The notes under the pieces were generated by a model. The model saw only the letters and a program-made list of their open reading frames with translations, was not told the DNA's origin and searched no databases. DNA of 64,000 bases, taken from assembly GCA_963836665.1 (NCBI GenBank), contig CAWIKL010000002.1:1736001-1800000 (forward strand), given 5' to 3'. This DNA is from JAICSD01 sp963836665 (GTDB lineage Bacteria > Acidobacteriota > Vicinamibacteria > Vicinamibacterales > 2-12-FULL-66-21). Positions 16,780-26,219 of this stretch are shown here, one piece after another (within the stretch, counting starts at the first letter, position 1; each line of letters starts with the position of its first letter). A program made the position numbers and the translations under genes.

Positions 16780-18936
16780 ATGTCACGGATCACAGGAACA
16801 CTGACAGCGGGCGCACTGGCGATGGTCATCGCGGCGTGCGGCAGCGCGACCAAGACGCCGCCGGCGGCGGCACCCTCGAAACCGGCGGCCGCAGCGCCGG
16901 CGCCAACGCCGCCGGCCCAGCCGGCCGCCGCACAACCTGCACAGCCGGCGGCGCCGGCGGCGACCCAAATGGCCCAGCAGGTCGCGGCCGGCGCCGAACC
17001 CGCGCCGGCCGCCGCCGCTGGCCGCGGAGGCCGCGGCACGCCGCCGCCCCCGCCACCCGACCCGCCGAAGACGCTGCCGAAGCCCGTTACCCCCCTCGTC
17101 TCGGCAACGGTGCCGTCGCCCGATCCGCGCGTAGGCCTGAAGGCGGGCTGGTGGGACGCCGGCCAGGCAGCGTGGAACATGAACATGATTTCGTCGACGC
17201 CGCCGAGCGACAAGGCGCTCGGCGCGACGCACTCGGACCTGGCCTTCACCGGGAAGTACACGGTCCAGGGCAACTACAACGGCTTCGACATCTTCGACAT
17301 CTCGAACCCCGAAGAGCCGGCGCTGGCGCAGCGCTACTACTGCCCGGCCTCGCAGAATGACGTCTCGGTCTTCAAGAACCTGCTCTTCATGTCGTCGGAA
17401 GGGAACGGCAGCCGCGCCGACTGCGGCTTTGGCGGCGTGCCCGATCCGGTGAGCAAAGACCGCGTGCGCGGCATCCGCATCTTCGACATCTCGAACATGA
17501 AGGCCCCCAAGCTGGTCACGACGGTGCAAACCTGCCGCGGATCGCACACGCACACCGTCGTCACGCAGCCGGGCGACACCGACGACGTGTTCATCTACGT
17601 GTCGGGCACGGCCGGCGTGCGCTCGGCCGACGAGGTGCCGGGGTGTGAGGACGGATCGTTTGCCGACAATCCCAACACGGCGCGCTTCCGCCTCGAAGTC
17701 ATCAAGGTGCCACTCGCGGCGCCGCAGACGGCGGCGATCGTCAGCTCGCCGCGCATCTTCAACGCGCTGCCGGTGCCGCCGCGCAACCCCGATCGTGACG
17801 CAGTGAGCGGGCGCGGCGGTGCGCCGGGTGCGGGCGCGGCTGGTGCCGCAGGCGCCGCCCCCGGGCAGCCGACCGCAGCCGCAGCCGGACAGCCGGCAGC
17901 GGCAGGTGCCACACCGGCGGCCGCCGGTGCCGCGCCGCCGGCCGCCGCAGGCGGACAGCCGGCCGCGGCCGGCCGCGGCCGCGGCAATCAGGGACCGCCG
18001 ACCGGCCCGAACCAGTGCCACGACATCACGGTCTACCCGGAGATGGGGCTGGCCGGCGGCGCCTGCGCGGGCCTCGGACTGCTGCTCGACATCCGCGACG
18101 TTGCCCATCCGCAGCGTCTCGACTTCGCCGCCGACGCCAACATGTCCTTCTGGCACTCGGCCACGTTCAGCAACGACGGCACGAAGGTCCTCTTCACCGA
18201 TGAGTGGGGCGGCGGATCGGCGCCGCGATGCCGTGCCACCGACAAGATGGAGTGGGGCGCCGACGCGATCTTCACCATCGAGAACAACAAGCTGAAATTC
18301 CACAGCTATTACAAGATGCCGGCGGCACAGACCGATACCGAGAATTGCGTCGCGCACAACGGCTCGCTCATCCCGATCCCGGGTCGCGAGGTGATGGTGC
18401 AATCGTGGTATCAGGGCGGCGTGTCGGTGTTCGACTGGACGGATCCCGACCATCCGAAGGAGATCGCCTTTTTCGACCGCGGCCCGATCTCGGCCGAACG
18501 CCTGGTCGGCGCCGGCAGCTGGTCGGCCTACTGGTACAACGGAGTGATCGTCAGCTCGGAGATTGCCCGCGGGCTCGACATTTACGAGCTGCTCCCCTCG
18601 CCGCTAGTGTCGAAGAACGAGCTCGACGCGGCGAAGACGGTGAAGCAGACCTATTGGAACCCGCAGGATCAGCAGAAGATCGTCTGGCCGCCGAGCTTCG
18701 CGCTGGCGCGGGCGTATCTCGATCAGCTCGAGCGGTCGAAGGGACTGCCGGCGGACAACATCGCGTCAGCGCGGACGGCGCTGGCGAACGCTGAGCGGCG
18801 TTCCGGTAGCCAGCGCAAGACGGCTCTGACGCAGCTCGCGACACAGATCACCGGCGCCGCGGCGGGCTCGGCCGATGCGGCAAAGGTCAAGACGCTGTCG
18901 TCTGCGATTACCGACCTCGCCAACGCGACGCATTAG
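16780..18936 (+). CDS. Lipoprotein with LVIVD-type beta-propeller repeats and Ala/Pro/Gly-rich inserts
   Basis: A 718-residue exported protein. I prefer ATG 16780 (AGGGG at 16768-16772) over ATG 16762, which overlaps the previous stop. The lipobox is VIAAC. A long Ala/Pro/Gln linker follows (about residues 20-95). Repeats such as GNYNGFDIFDISNPEEPALAQ and RIFDISNMKAPKLVTTVQT have the LVIVD-repeat form 'G..GF.I.DISNP..P', known as propeller blades of surface lipoproteins. A second Ala/Gly/Pro-rich insert at roughly 17815-17990 interrupts the propeller. The C-terminal 110 residues are helical and charged. Binding partners are unknown; coupling to the DUF305 gene suggests a shared envelope role. 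Confidence 0.8.
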   Translation: MSRITGTLTAGALAMVIAACGSATKTPPAAAPSKPAAAAPAPTPPAQPAAAQPAQPAAPAATQMAQQVAAGAEPAPAAAAGRGGRGTPPPPPPDPPKTLPKPVTPLVSATVPSPDPRVGLKAGWWDAGQAAWNMNMISSTPPSDKALGATHSDLAFTGKYTVQGNYNGFDIFDISNPEEPALAQRYYCPASQNDVSVFKNLLFMSSEGNGSRADCGFGGVPDPVSKDRVRGIRIFDISNMKAPKLVTTVQTCRGSHTHTVVTQPGDTDDVFIYVSGTAGVRSADEVPGCEDGSFADNPNTARFRLEVIKVPLAAPQTAAIVSSPRIFNALPVPPRNPDRDAVSGRGGAPGAGAAGAAGAAPGQPTAAAAGQPAAAGATPAAAGAAPPAAAGGQPAAAGRGRGNQGPPTGPNQCHDITVYPEMGLAGGACAGLGLLLDIRDVAHPQRLDFAADANMSFWHSATFSNDGTKVLFTDEWGGGSAPRCRATDKMEWGADAIFTIENNKLKFHSYYKMPAAQTDTENCVAHNGSLIPIPGREVMVQSWYQGGVSVFDWTDPDHPKEIAFFDRGPISAERLVGAGSWSAYWYNGVIVSSEIARGLDIYELLPSPLVSKNELDAAKTVKQTYWNPQDQQKIVWPPSFALARAYLDQLERSKGLPADNIASARTALANAERRSGSQRKTALTQLATQITGAAAGSADAAKVKTLSSAITDLANATH

Positions 18937-18983
18937 ACGCGAAGCGCAGGAAGGACGCCAACGGACACGCGGTAGCGAGGGAT

Positions 18984-19012
18984 ACGAAGGACCGTTCCTT
19001 CGTGTCCTTCGT
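18984..19012. terminator. Inverted repeat between convergent genes (bidirectional terminator candidate)
   Basis: Arms ACGAAGGAC (18984-18992) and GTCCTTCGT (19004-19012) are perfect over 9 bp with an 11-base loop. The loop itself contains TCCTTC, which could pair with GAAGGA in a shorter alternative hairpin. It sits between the stop of the LVIVD gene and the stop of the Rieske gene, whose stop codon it touches. No long T-run follows on either side. Confidence 0.5.
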
Positions 19013-19497
19013 TACAGCGCTACTGCCGCGGCGTTCCAGCCAGCGGCGTCCTTGTCCGACTCGAACACGTGAGCGGTGTCGACGTGGACGACAGTGCCAT
19101 CCTTCTTGATCGGCATCCGGTCCAGGTTGCGCGTGGCGCGTCCGCTGACGTGGGTGCCGTCCGCCGTGTAGTGCGAGTCGTGCTTGGTGCACTCGAACTG
19201 GTTGTGCTGCGGTACCCACTTGACCGCGGCGTTCTGGTGCGGGCAGGACAGGGCGAACGCGTAGACATGGCCGTTGGCGCGGACGAGGATTACCTGGGCG
19301 GCGCGATCGACCGACACGCCGTCGGCGGCAGGAATCGGATAGGTCTTGTCGGCGCCGGCCTGATCGCTATCGATGATCGTCACCGGTGCGGCAAGGACGT
19401 CGCGCGAGATACCCATCGCCGCCATGGCGCCGGCAAAACAGCCGATTGTCTCGATGAATTCGCGGCGCGACGACTGACTGACGTCAATCTCCTTCAT
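19012..19497 (-). CDS. Rieske [2Fe-2S] protein with Tat-like signal
   Basis: A 161-residue Rieske protein. The N-terminus has SSRREFIETIGCFAGAMAAMG, a twin-arginine-type export or anchor signal. The cluster ligands are in SCPHQ (C-x-H, near residue 90) and CTKHDSHY (C-x-x-H, about 17 residues later). Neither loop contains the extra cysteines that form the disulfide of bc1-type Rieske proteins, so the potential is probably lower, as in soluble and arsenite-oxidase types (family knowledge). It is the last gene of a three-gene run with two small membrane proteins upstream, 4 bases away from the nearest. The natural inference is that it takes electrons from, or gives them to, those membrane proteins at the periplasmic face. 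Confidence 0.88.
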   Translation of the reverse strand: MKEIDVSQSSRREFIETIGCFAGAMAAMGISRDVLAAPVTIIDSDQAGADKTYPIPAADGVSVDRAAQVILVRANGHVYAFALSCPHQNAAVKWVPQHNQFECTKHDSHYTADGTHVSGRATRNLDRMPIKKDGTVVHVDTAHVFESDKDAAGWNAAAVAL

Positions 19498-19501
19498 CGG
19501 C

Positions 19502-19984
19502 CTAGATATTCGGCAGCCCGGCCCCGGCCAGCGTGGTCAGGAACCACAGCGCCAGGCTGAGCCCGGCCGTCCACCGCATGAGCCGGCGGGTCCGTTCGTC
19601 AGGCTCCGCCACGCCGCGGTCGACACGCACCAGAATCGCGCCGTTGATCATCAACGCGGCGACCATTGCCATCTTGATCCAGAACAGCTTCGACGGCGCG
19701 TAGGTCGCGACGTCAGCGGCAAACAGCAGCACGCCGCTGGCGATCACCGCGGTCAGGCCGATGATGACGACGCGATGGGTGTTGTGGATGGCGATGATCT
19801 GCTGTCGCGTCACGGCGAGTCCGCGACGTGTCGCCTTGAGCGTGGCGCGATCGGCCGCGATGGCCGCACCTCCACCGCCGACGAGGCCGGCGACGTGGAA
19901 AAACGACACCAGCGTGCGCAGCACGGCGGAACCGCTGTAGAGCGCCGCCCACCAGGCGACGGCATGCGAAACAACTCCAGGCAT
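19502..19984 (-). CDS. Four-helix membrane protein with conserved histidines, upstream of a Rieske gene
   Basis: A 160-residue integral membrane protein, start ATG 19984 with a GGAGG site inside the end of the previous gene (gap 4 bases). Four hydrophobic helices are visible: around SFFHVAGLVGGG, around IHNTHRVVIIGLTAVIASGVLLF, KLFWIKMAMVAALMINGAIL, and LMRWTAGLSLALWFLTTLAG. Histidines sit in helix 1 (FFHVAG) and at the start of helix 2 (IHNTH), in positions where a b-type haem or copper could be held. I recognise similarity in style to small CopD/DUF2214-like membrane proteins but cannot name a family with certainty. The tight gene spacing to the Rieske gene is the main clue to a redox role. 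Confidence 0.75.
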   Translation of the reverse strand: MPGVVSHAVAWWAALYSGSAVLRTLVSFFHVAGLVGGGGAAIAADRATLKATRRGLAVTRQQIIAIHNTHRVVIIGLTAVIASGVLLFAADVATYAPSKLFWIKMAMVAALMINGAILVRVDRGVAEPDERTRRLMRWTAGLSLALWFLTTLAGAGLPNI

Positions 19985-19988
19985 GGTC

Positions 19989-20597
19989 TTACTTGCCTCC
20001 AAACAACATCAGCAGGTAGCCGGCGGTACCGATTCCGATCGATGTGTAGGCGACGGCGCGATGCGTGCTGGCGCTGCTCGTGCCCAATTCGAGCTCGTCC
20101 CGGTGCCCGGGCGCGAACATCGGCGTAATCGCAAAGCCAGCGCCCGAGGCGAGCATCAGAATCGAGTGCACCAGCCGCCGTTTCTTCCCTTCCGGGTTCG
20201 GGTCCTTGTTCGCCTCGACCAGGTTCCACGCGCCGGTCACGCCTTGCACTCCGTAGAGACCGATGATGCCGGTCCCGACGGCGACGTGCGCGCCTCTCTT
20301 GCCGTCGGATGGATTGTTGTAGAGCGACTGACCGAGCGCGAACTCGCTGACGAAGAGCGGCAGCGTGGCAAACGCCGCGTACTTGTGAATTTTCGCGCGC
20401 GTCTTGTAGCCGTCGCTGTACTCGAAGGCGACATGCCGCGGCGATGGCGATTGCGGATCATCGGCCACGGCGCCAGCCGTCAGGGTCACGCCGTCGAACG
20501 CGGCGCTGGCGATGGCTGCGTGTATGGGGCCGTCTTCCTGCGCGAACGCAGGATATGGTGACAGCACGAGGAGCGCGACGGCGAACAGTGACCGCAT
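19989..20597 (-). CDS. Exported membrane protein with cytochrome b561-like histidine pattern
   Basis: A 202-residue protein, start ATG 20597 preceded by GAGAGGAGAG. It has a signal peptide (MRSLFAVALLVLSPYPAFAQ), a polar stretch of about 60 residues, then four hydrophobic helices. Each helix has a His near one end: HKYAAFATLPLFV, AHVAVGTGIIGLYG, VHSILMLASGAGFAITP and HRAVAYTSIGIGTAGYL. Four helices with four such histidines is the arrangement that binds two b haems in cytochrome b561-type proteins, so a transmembrane electron carrier is a reasonable inference; no family signature makes it certain. It is the first gene of the cluster with the four-helix protein and the Rieske protein. Confidence 0.7.
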   Translation of the reverse strand: MRSLFAVALLVLSPYPAFAQEDGPIHAAIASAAFDGVTLTAGAVADDPQSPSPRHVAFEYSDGYKTRAKIHKYAAFATLPLFVSEFALGQSLYNNPSDGKRGAHVAVGTGIIGLYGVQGVTGAWNLVEANKDPNPEGKKRRLVHSILMLASGAGFAITPMFAPGHRDELELGTSSASTHRAVAYTSIGIGTAGYLLMLFGGK

Positions 20598-20781
20598 GTC
20601 TCTCCTCTCGAACGTTATTGCGCCGGCCCGAATCGACAGATGGGCCCGAGTCCTAGCAACGATGCTGCCATACCACTTACCTTTGCACAGGCCATCGGCG
20701 GGCGCCGACGTCATCTTGACGCTACAACCGGGTCATCGATCCGGGACAGATCGGCGTGGAATGTGGCAAAGACGTGGCTAG

Positions 20782-21662
20782 TTAAACAAACGATGAATCC
20801 GCCAGGCCGCGCATGCCGTCGATGCGAGCGGCGAATACGCCGCCGGCCTGCGGAGCATGCGCCAGCTCATCGTCGGTCTGCTGCTGCCGCGAAGAGGTCA
20901 CGAACAGCGTCGACAGATCGGCGCCTCCGAAAGCCGGACAGGTCGGGTTCCTTGCCGGGATCTCGACAACGCGATCGAGGCGGCCGTCCGGGGCAAACCG
21001 GCGCACGACCGCACCACCCCATGCCGCGTTCCACAGGCAGCCGTCGGCGTCGACGATCGATCCGTCCGGGTGACCGTCGGGCGGCGCGATCGTCACGAAA
21101 TCGCGCACGTTGGTGATCGTCGCCGCCTCGGGGTCGTAGTCGCCGCGGCGGATGACGCCGGTCGGCGTGTCGGTGAAATACATCGTGCGGCCGTCGGGGC
21201 TGAAACAGATGCTGTTCGACACGCGGCAGTGCGGCAGATCGAGGCGGCGCAGCCCGTGCTTCGTCGAGTAGTGATAGAAGCCTGCGGTTGGCTGCCGCGG
21301 CTTCTGCTCGTCGAGCGTGCCGAACACGACGTTGCCATGACGATCGACGCGCCCGTCGTTGGTCCGGGTGGTCGAAAGATCGGGCTCGACATCAACCAGC
21401 TTGGTCGTGTGCAGCGTGCCCGCACCCGGCTCCGCCATGTAGAGCGCCTTCGCGCCCCCAAGCAGCAAGCGGCCACCGTCCGCGACGGCGATGAACCCGA
21501 CGCGGTCCGGCGGCATGAACCGCTCCGTGGCGCGCGAGATCGGATCGTGCTTCCAGATCTGCCGCCCATCGATGTCGGTCCACCAAAGGCACGCGCGCGC
21601 GGCGTCCCAGACGATGCCCTCCCCCAGCTCACAGCGCGCGTCGACGAAGAGTTCAGCTCGCA

Positions 21663-21663
<1 letters not shown>
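20782..21663 (-). CDS. SMP-30/gluconolactonase-family sugar lactonase
   Basis: A 293-residue six-bladed propeller enzyme of the SMP-30/regucalcin family. It begins MRAELFVDARCELGEGIVWD; the Glu in LGEG, the Asn in RTNDGRVD, the Asn in VSNSICFSPDG and the Asp in PDGSIVDADG correspond to the metal ligands of the family. Such enzymes open aldonolactones to aldonic acids. Its ATG (21663-21661) overlaps the TGA of the YjhG-type dehydratase gene by one base, which indicates translational coupling. A lactonase followed by a YjhG-type dehydratase gives the first steps of non-phosphorylative pentose oxidation (xylonolactone to xylonate to 2-keto-3-deoxy-xylonate), so xylonolactonase is the best guess. 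Confidence 0.88.
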
Positions 21664-23598
<1,935 letters not shown>

Positions 23599-23676
23599 GG
23601 GCGACCTGTAGCGTACCATCCCGCGGGCGCCACAGCGCCATCGCGCCGGCGCCGGCAGGGAACTCTGTGACTCGCG

Positions 23677-26181
23677 TCAGCGGCGAACCGGGACGATCAC
23701 GTATGGGGTCTCGCGGTCGAGGTCGGGGTAGTTCCGGCCGGCACCCTCCTTCGTGATCACCTCGACGAAGTAGATGACGTCCCACTCGCGGCTGATGAAC
23801 GTGCCGGGAATCGAGGCCGAGAACGTGTCGTTCTCACCAGCCGTCATGGCGATCGACTCGTAGTTCTCGTACTGCGTGAGGTGGCGATACCGGAGCGTGA
23901 TCGACCGGACGGGCACTCCGGTAACGTGCACGGTGACCATCAGGTCTCGCCCAGCGTTCGCGCTGGCCGGGCGGTCGATGCGAAGGTCTGGCAGCGACGT
24001 ATTGAGTGGCGGCGCGGCCGGCGTGCGATCGGCTGAGGGCTCGCCGGCGGGACGCGAGGTGACCAGCTTGTCGAGATCCGCGCGCAGACGATCCAGTTCC
24101 TCCCGCCAGTGCCGCGGAAAATACGGCCGCGCGCCAAACGGCAGGGACGAGGCGTAGACGTCGCCGGCCGCCGTCACGATCGACGCCCACGCGTCGATCG
24201 CCCGTCGCTCGGCCGCAACGGCGGTATCGAACGCCGCCAGGTTCCCGTTCAACTTGTAGGTGTCGTAGGCGACGGCGGCAGGCAGCCGCGCGGCGTAATA
24301 GCGCGCCAGCCCGGACAGAATCCTGCAATCGGTGATCGTCGAGGCGAGCTCCGCGCTCGACGTCGCGGGCGACGCCGCAGCCGAAAGCTCCGCGTCGATG
24401 GCGTCCGCGGCGGCCGTGAACCAGGCCGCGCTCTCCTGGGGCCGCCGCAGTGTCGTGGTCGCCCCGTCGACGAGGCGCCTGGCTTCCGCCGCCGGCGTCA
24501 TGAACTGTTCGGTATCGCTGCCCTCGAGGCTGGCAAACACCGGCAGCGCGTCCTGGTGCTGCATCTCCGCCCATCCGCGCGTCGTCGGGAAATAGTTGTA
24601 GCGATAGCTCGACGCGACGATCCGCGGCAGGACCTGGCTGGCGCGATGCAGGGCGGCCTCGACGTGAGATCCCGCTCCCTCGCCGAAGCGGCGCGTGAAC
24701 TCGCGATCCCAGCTCTCCGATGGCGTATCTGGTGCGTAGGTCAGCCGTCCCCACAATTGATAGAAGTGCCAATAGCGCTCGAACTCGTAGTCGTAGTAAC
24801 GATAGCGTGGGTTGAGAATGTCGATCGGCGCCGCGTCGTGCGGCTCGCCGAGCATCTTCGTCGCGAGCATCTCATTGACGTCGAAGCTGTCGCCGCCGTA
24901 CAACTTCGCTGCCGACGCAAAGCGGCGCACGTAGTCGGGGTCGCCCCAGAGCAGCAACCGCGCCGTGCCGCCGGTCCACAACTGCCAATGGACGCGATAG
25001 CGCTGCGGATAGCGCAGCAGATCGGCGTAACCATGGCGCCGGTTCTGCTGATCCGGTGGGTTGACGTGGGTGGGATGGAACGGCAACCCCATCTGCTCCA
25101 TCCAGAACTTGGTGCTGACGCGCGCGTCCAGTCCCTGCTGCAGGGCATCGTCGATCACGGCGTCGGGCAGTCCTTTGGCGCGCAGGTCGATCTTCAAATC
25201 CGGCCGCGTCGCCTTGACTTGCGCGAACACCTCATGCCAGAAGCCGTTCATCTCCTCGGGCTTGAGGCCCGACTCGTCGTGCATGCGAAACTGGATGCCG
25301 TCGATGTCGGGGAAAACGGCGAGGAACTTCTTCAACGCCGCCTTCGAGTACGCCGCCAGGTTGTCGCCGGTCACGCCCCAGACGAGACCGGGCGTCGGCG
25401 CGTCACCCTTTGCCGCGCCCTGGATGCCGCCCGTCTGCACGCCGGCGCGATAGATGTGATCCCAAATCGCGGCCGTCAGGTGAATCCCGCGTTCGTGGGC
25501 GAGGCGGATCACCGTTTTGAAGGCTGCGGTATTGCGCGCCTGCTGCTCCGCGCTCAGACCGACCATGCGGACGTCCGGGAATTCCGGCGTGTCGTAGAAG
25601 TAGGGGTAGGGCGGCGCCAGGAAGCCGCCGTTTTCATAGCCGAAGATCACGACGAACGCGTTGATGCGGCTGGCGGCGAGCACGTCGAAGTACTTGCGCC
25701 AATACGTTTCGTCATACAGCTTTTTCTCGAAGAGGGCGCGCTGCATCGTGTACATCGACACGCCGCGCTCGTGCAGGAACGGCTGCTCGGCGGTCTGCCG
25801 CACGTCGACGAACGGATCGGAGCCGCGGCTCCAGGCCACGCGGTCTGCCGTGTCGAGCGCCGCGTACATCAGGCCGGTCGCGTCGCCACCGCGTAGATCG
25901 ATTGCCGGACGGCCACGATACGAGGCACGCGCGATCGACAGCGATTCTGGACAGCCGACTGCCGGATCGATGGCGAAGCGCACGTAGATGTCGGCGTCCG
26001 ATGCGCCATCGACGACACGAAACCCGCGAGCGGCGAGCGCCTCGCGGAGCCGCTGGGCGCCGTGCGCCGCTGGCGCCGGCATCGCTGGCGGCGTTACCAG
26101 GGCGACGGTCGGGACGGTCGAGACCTTCGACGACACTCCGGGAAGCAGGCACGCGATGACGAAGGTGATCACCAGGCGCAT
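23677..26181 (-). CDS. Secreted glycoside hydrolase-like protein (GH67/GH20-like N-terminal domain plus TIM barrel)
   Basis: An 834-residue exported protein with signal peptide MRLVITFVIACLLPGVSS. Residues about 35-140 (LREALAARGFRVVDG, ADIYVRFAI, GLMYAALDTADRV) look like the small alpha/beta domain in front of GH67 alpha-glucuronidases and GH20 hexosaminidases. A barrel-like region follows (ERGVSMYTMQR, INAFVVIFGYENGG, ERGIHLTAAIWDH, IDGIQFRMHDESGLKPEE, TKFWMEQMGLP). A helical part and a C-terminal beta-sandwich (NAGRDLMVTVHVTGVPVRSITLRYR) complete it. Acidic pairs in MHDESG and MEQ are candidate catalytic residues, but I cannot assign the family. Beside a xylonate-type dehydratase and a lactonase, a role in glucuronoxylan breakdown is an attractive inference. 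Confidence 0.72.
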   Translation of the reverse strand: MRLVITFVIACLLPGVSSKVSTVPTVALVTPPAMPAPAAHGAQRLREALAARGFRVVDGASDADIYVRFAIDPAVGCPESLSIARASYRGRPAIDLRGGDATGLMYAALDTADRVAWSRGSDPFVDVRQTAEQPFLHERGVSMYTMQRALFEKKLYDETYWRKYFDVLAASRINAFVVIFGYENGGFLAPPYPYFYDTPEFPDVRMVGLSAEQQARNTAAFKTVIRLAHERGIHLTAAIWDHIYRAGVQTGGIQGAAKGDAPTPGLVWGVTGDNLAAYSKAALKKFLAVFPDIDGIQFRMHDESGLKPEEMNGFWHEVFAQVKATRPDLKIDLRAKGLPDAVIDDALQQGLDARVSTKFWMEQMGLPFHPTHVNPPDQQNRRHGYADLLRYPQRYRVHWQLWTGGTARLLLWGDPDYVRRFASAAKLYGGDSFDVNEMLATKMLGEPHDAAPIDILNPRYRYYDYEFERYWHFYQLWGRLTYAPDTPSESWDREFTRRFGEGAGSHVEAALHRASQVLPRIVASSYRYNYFPTTRGWAEMQHQDALPVFASLEGSDTEQFMTPAAEARRLVDGATTTLRRPQESAAWFTAAADAIDAELSAAASPATSSAELASTITDCRILSGLARYYAARLPAAVAYDTYKLNGNLAAFDTAVAAERRAIDAWASIVTAAGDVYASSLPFGARPYFPRHWREELDRLRADLDKLVTSRPAGEPSADRTPAAPPLNTSLPDLRIDRPASANAGRDLMVTVHVTGVPVRSITLRYRHLTQYENYESIAMTAGENDTFSASIPGTFISREWDVIYFVEVITKEGAGRNYPDLDRETPYVIVPVRR

Positions 26182-26219
26182 GGCATGTCTCCGCGAGTGA
26201 GGGTACCATTTCCGCGACC

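Noticed and set aside
16783..18453. A 556-codon minus-strand frame opposite the LVIVD gene
   Set aside because: Arg/Gly/Ala-rich, no domain, and exactly antisense to a lipoprotein with clear repeats and lipobox.
24109..25896. A 595-codon plus-strand frame opposite the glycoside hydrolase-like gene
   Set aside because: The minus strand has a signal peptide and structured domains; this frame is dominated by Arg, Val and Gly and has no recognisable motif.
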